From Desulforudis sp. (GTDB taxonomy: Bacteria; Bacillota; Desulfotomaculia; Desulfotomaculales; Desulforudaceae): a DNA stretch of 41,607 nt. Below are positions 41,607 to 41,607 of the stretch, piece after piece; the first letter of the stretch is position 1; the number at the start of each line of letters is the position of its first letter. A program made the translations under genes and the position numbers. Where the stretch lies: positions 1-41,607 of the forward strand of contig JAHRFU010000120.1 of NCBI GenBank assembly GCA_019084485.1. Direction: 5' to 3'. The notes under the pieces are model-generated. The model worked only from the letters and a program-made list of their open reading frames with translations, had not been told where the DNA came from and did no database searches.

Positions 41607-41607
41607 C

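Noticed and set aside
1-41607. CRISPR arrays, tRNA or rRNA genes, prophage genes
   Set aside because: I looked for regularly spaced direct repeats, tRNA T-arm patterns and rRNA core sequences on both strands by eye and found none; a tRNAscan and CRISPR finder run would settle it.

Overview
The window looks like one contig from an endospore-forming, probably anaerobic member of the Clostridia, closest in gene content to the Peptococcaceae (Desulfotomaculum/Pelotomaculum group). The basis is a complete spoIIIAA-AH operon, an uninterrupted sigK with a pro-sequence, YqeG, a TatD-linked radical SAM protein, a TIGR04086 membrane protein, a CD1247-like protein and type IV pilus genes without a secretin. 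The taxon is an inference from gene content; no rRNA or tRNA gene is seen.

Layout. Bases 1-358 form a long perfect inverted repeat that breaks a DUF2273 gene and is probably a contig-end artefact. From 273 to about 29.2 kb almost everything is on the minus strand. In transcription order (right to left) this is: a fused mobA-mobB; yqeG; the shikimate genes aroE, aroC, aroK and aroB; type IV pilus genes pilB, pilC, five prepilin-type genes and pilM, pilN, pilO; tldD and tldE; aroQ; an M24 peptidase; efp; a CD1247-like gene; the eight spoIIIA genes; a carboxyltransferase gene fused in frame to accB; accC; then asp23, amaP and the broken DUF2273 gene.

From 29.3 kb the strand is mixed: sigK (+), a small conserved protein (-), a ferredoxin with a zinc ribbon (+), an endonuclease/phosphatase-fold enzyme (-), a NadR-like ATPase (-), a radical SAM protein (-), a TIGR04086 protein (+), a second M24 peptidase (-), glgA (-), an orphan minC (+), a Nudix hydrolase (-) and an hsp20 (+). 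The right end (39.5-41.6 kb) holds an insertion-sequence remnant and the 3' part of a GAF/HD-GYP gene of clearly higher G+C, cut by the window end.

How the genes work together. The carboxyltransferase-BCCP and AccC together make a biotin-dependent carboxylase, most likely pyruvate carboxylase. SpoIIIAA-AH build the mother-cell side of the feeding-tube channel, and SigK is the late mother-cell sigma factor. PilB, C, M, N, O and the prepilins make a type IV pilus or pseudopilus, but neither a prepilin peptidase nor PilT is present here. AroQ, B, K, C and E supply most of the chorismate pathway.

No CRISPR array, phage or clear defence system is visible. The least explained parts are a run of six consecutive small hairpins near 31.6 kb, REP-like inverted repeats (one inside the spoIIIA operon), the CT-BCCP fusion with an intact internal ribosome binding site, and a promoter candidate lying in the loop of the efp terminator.
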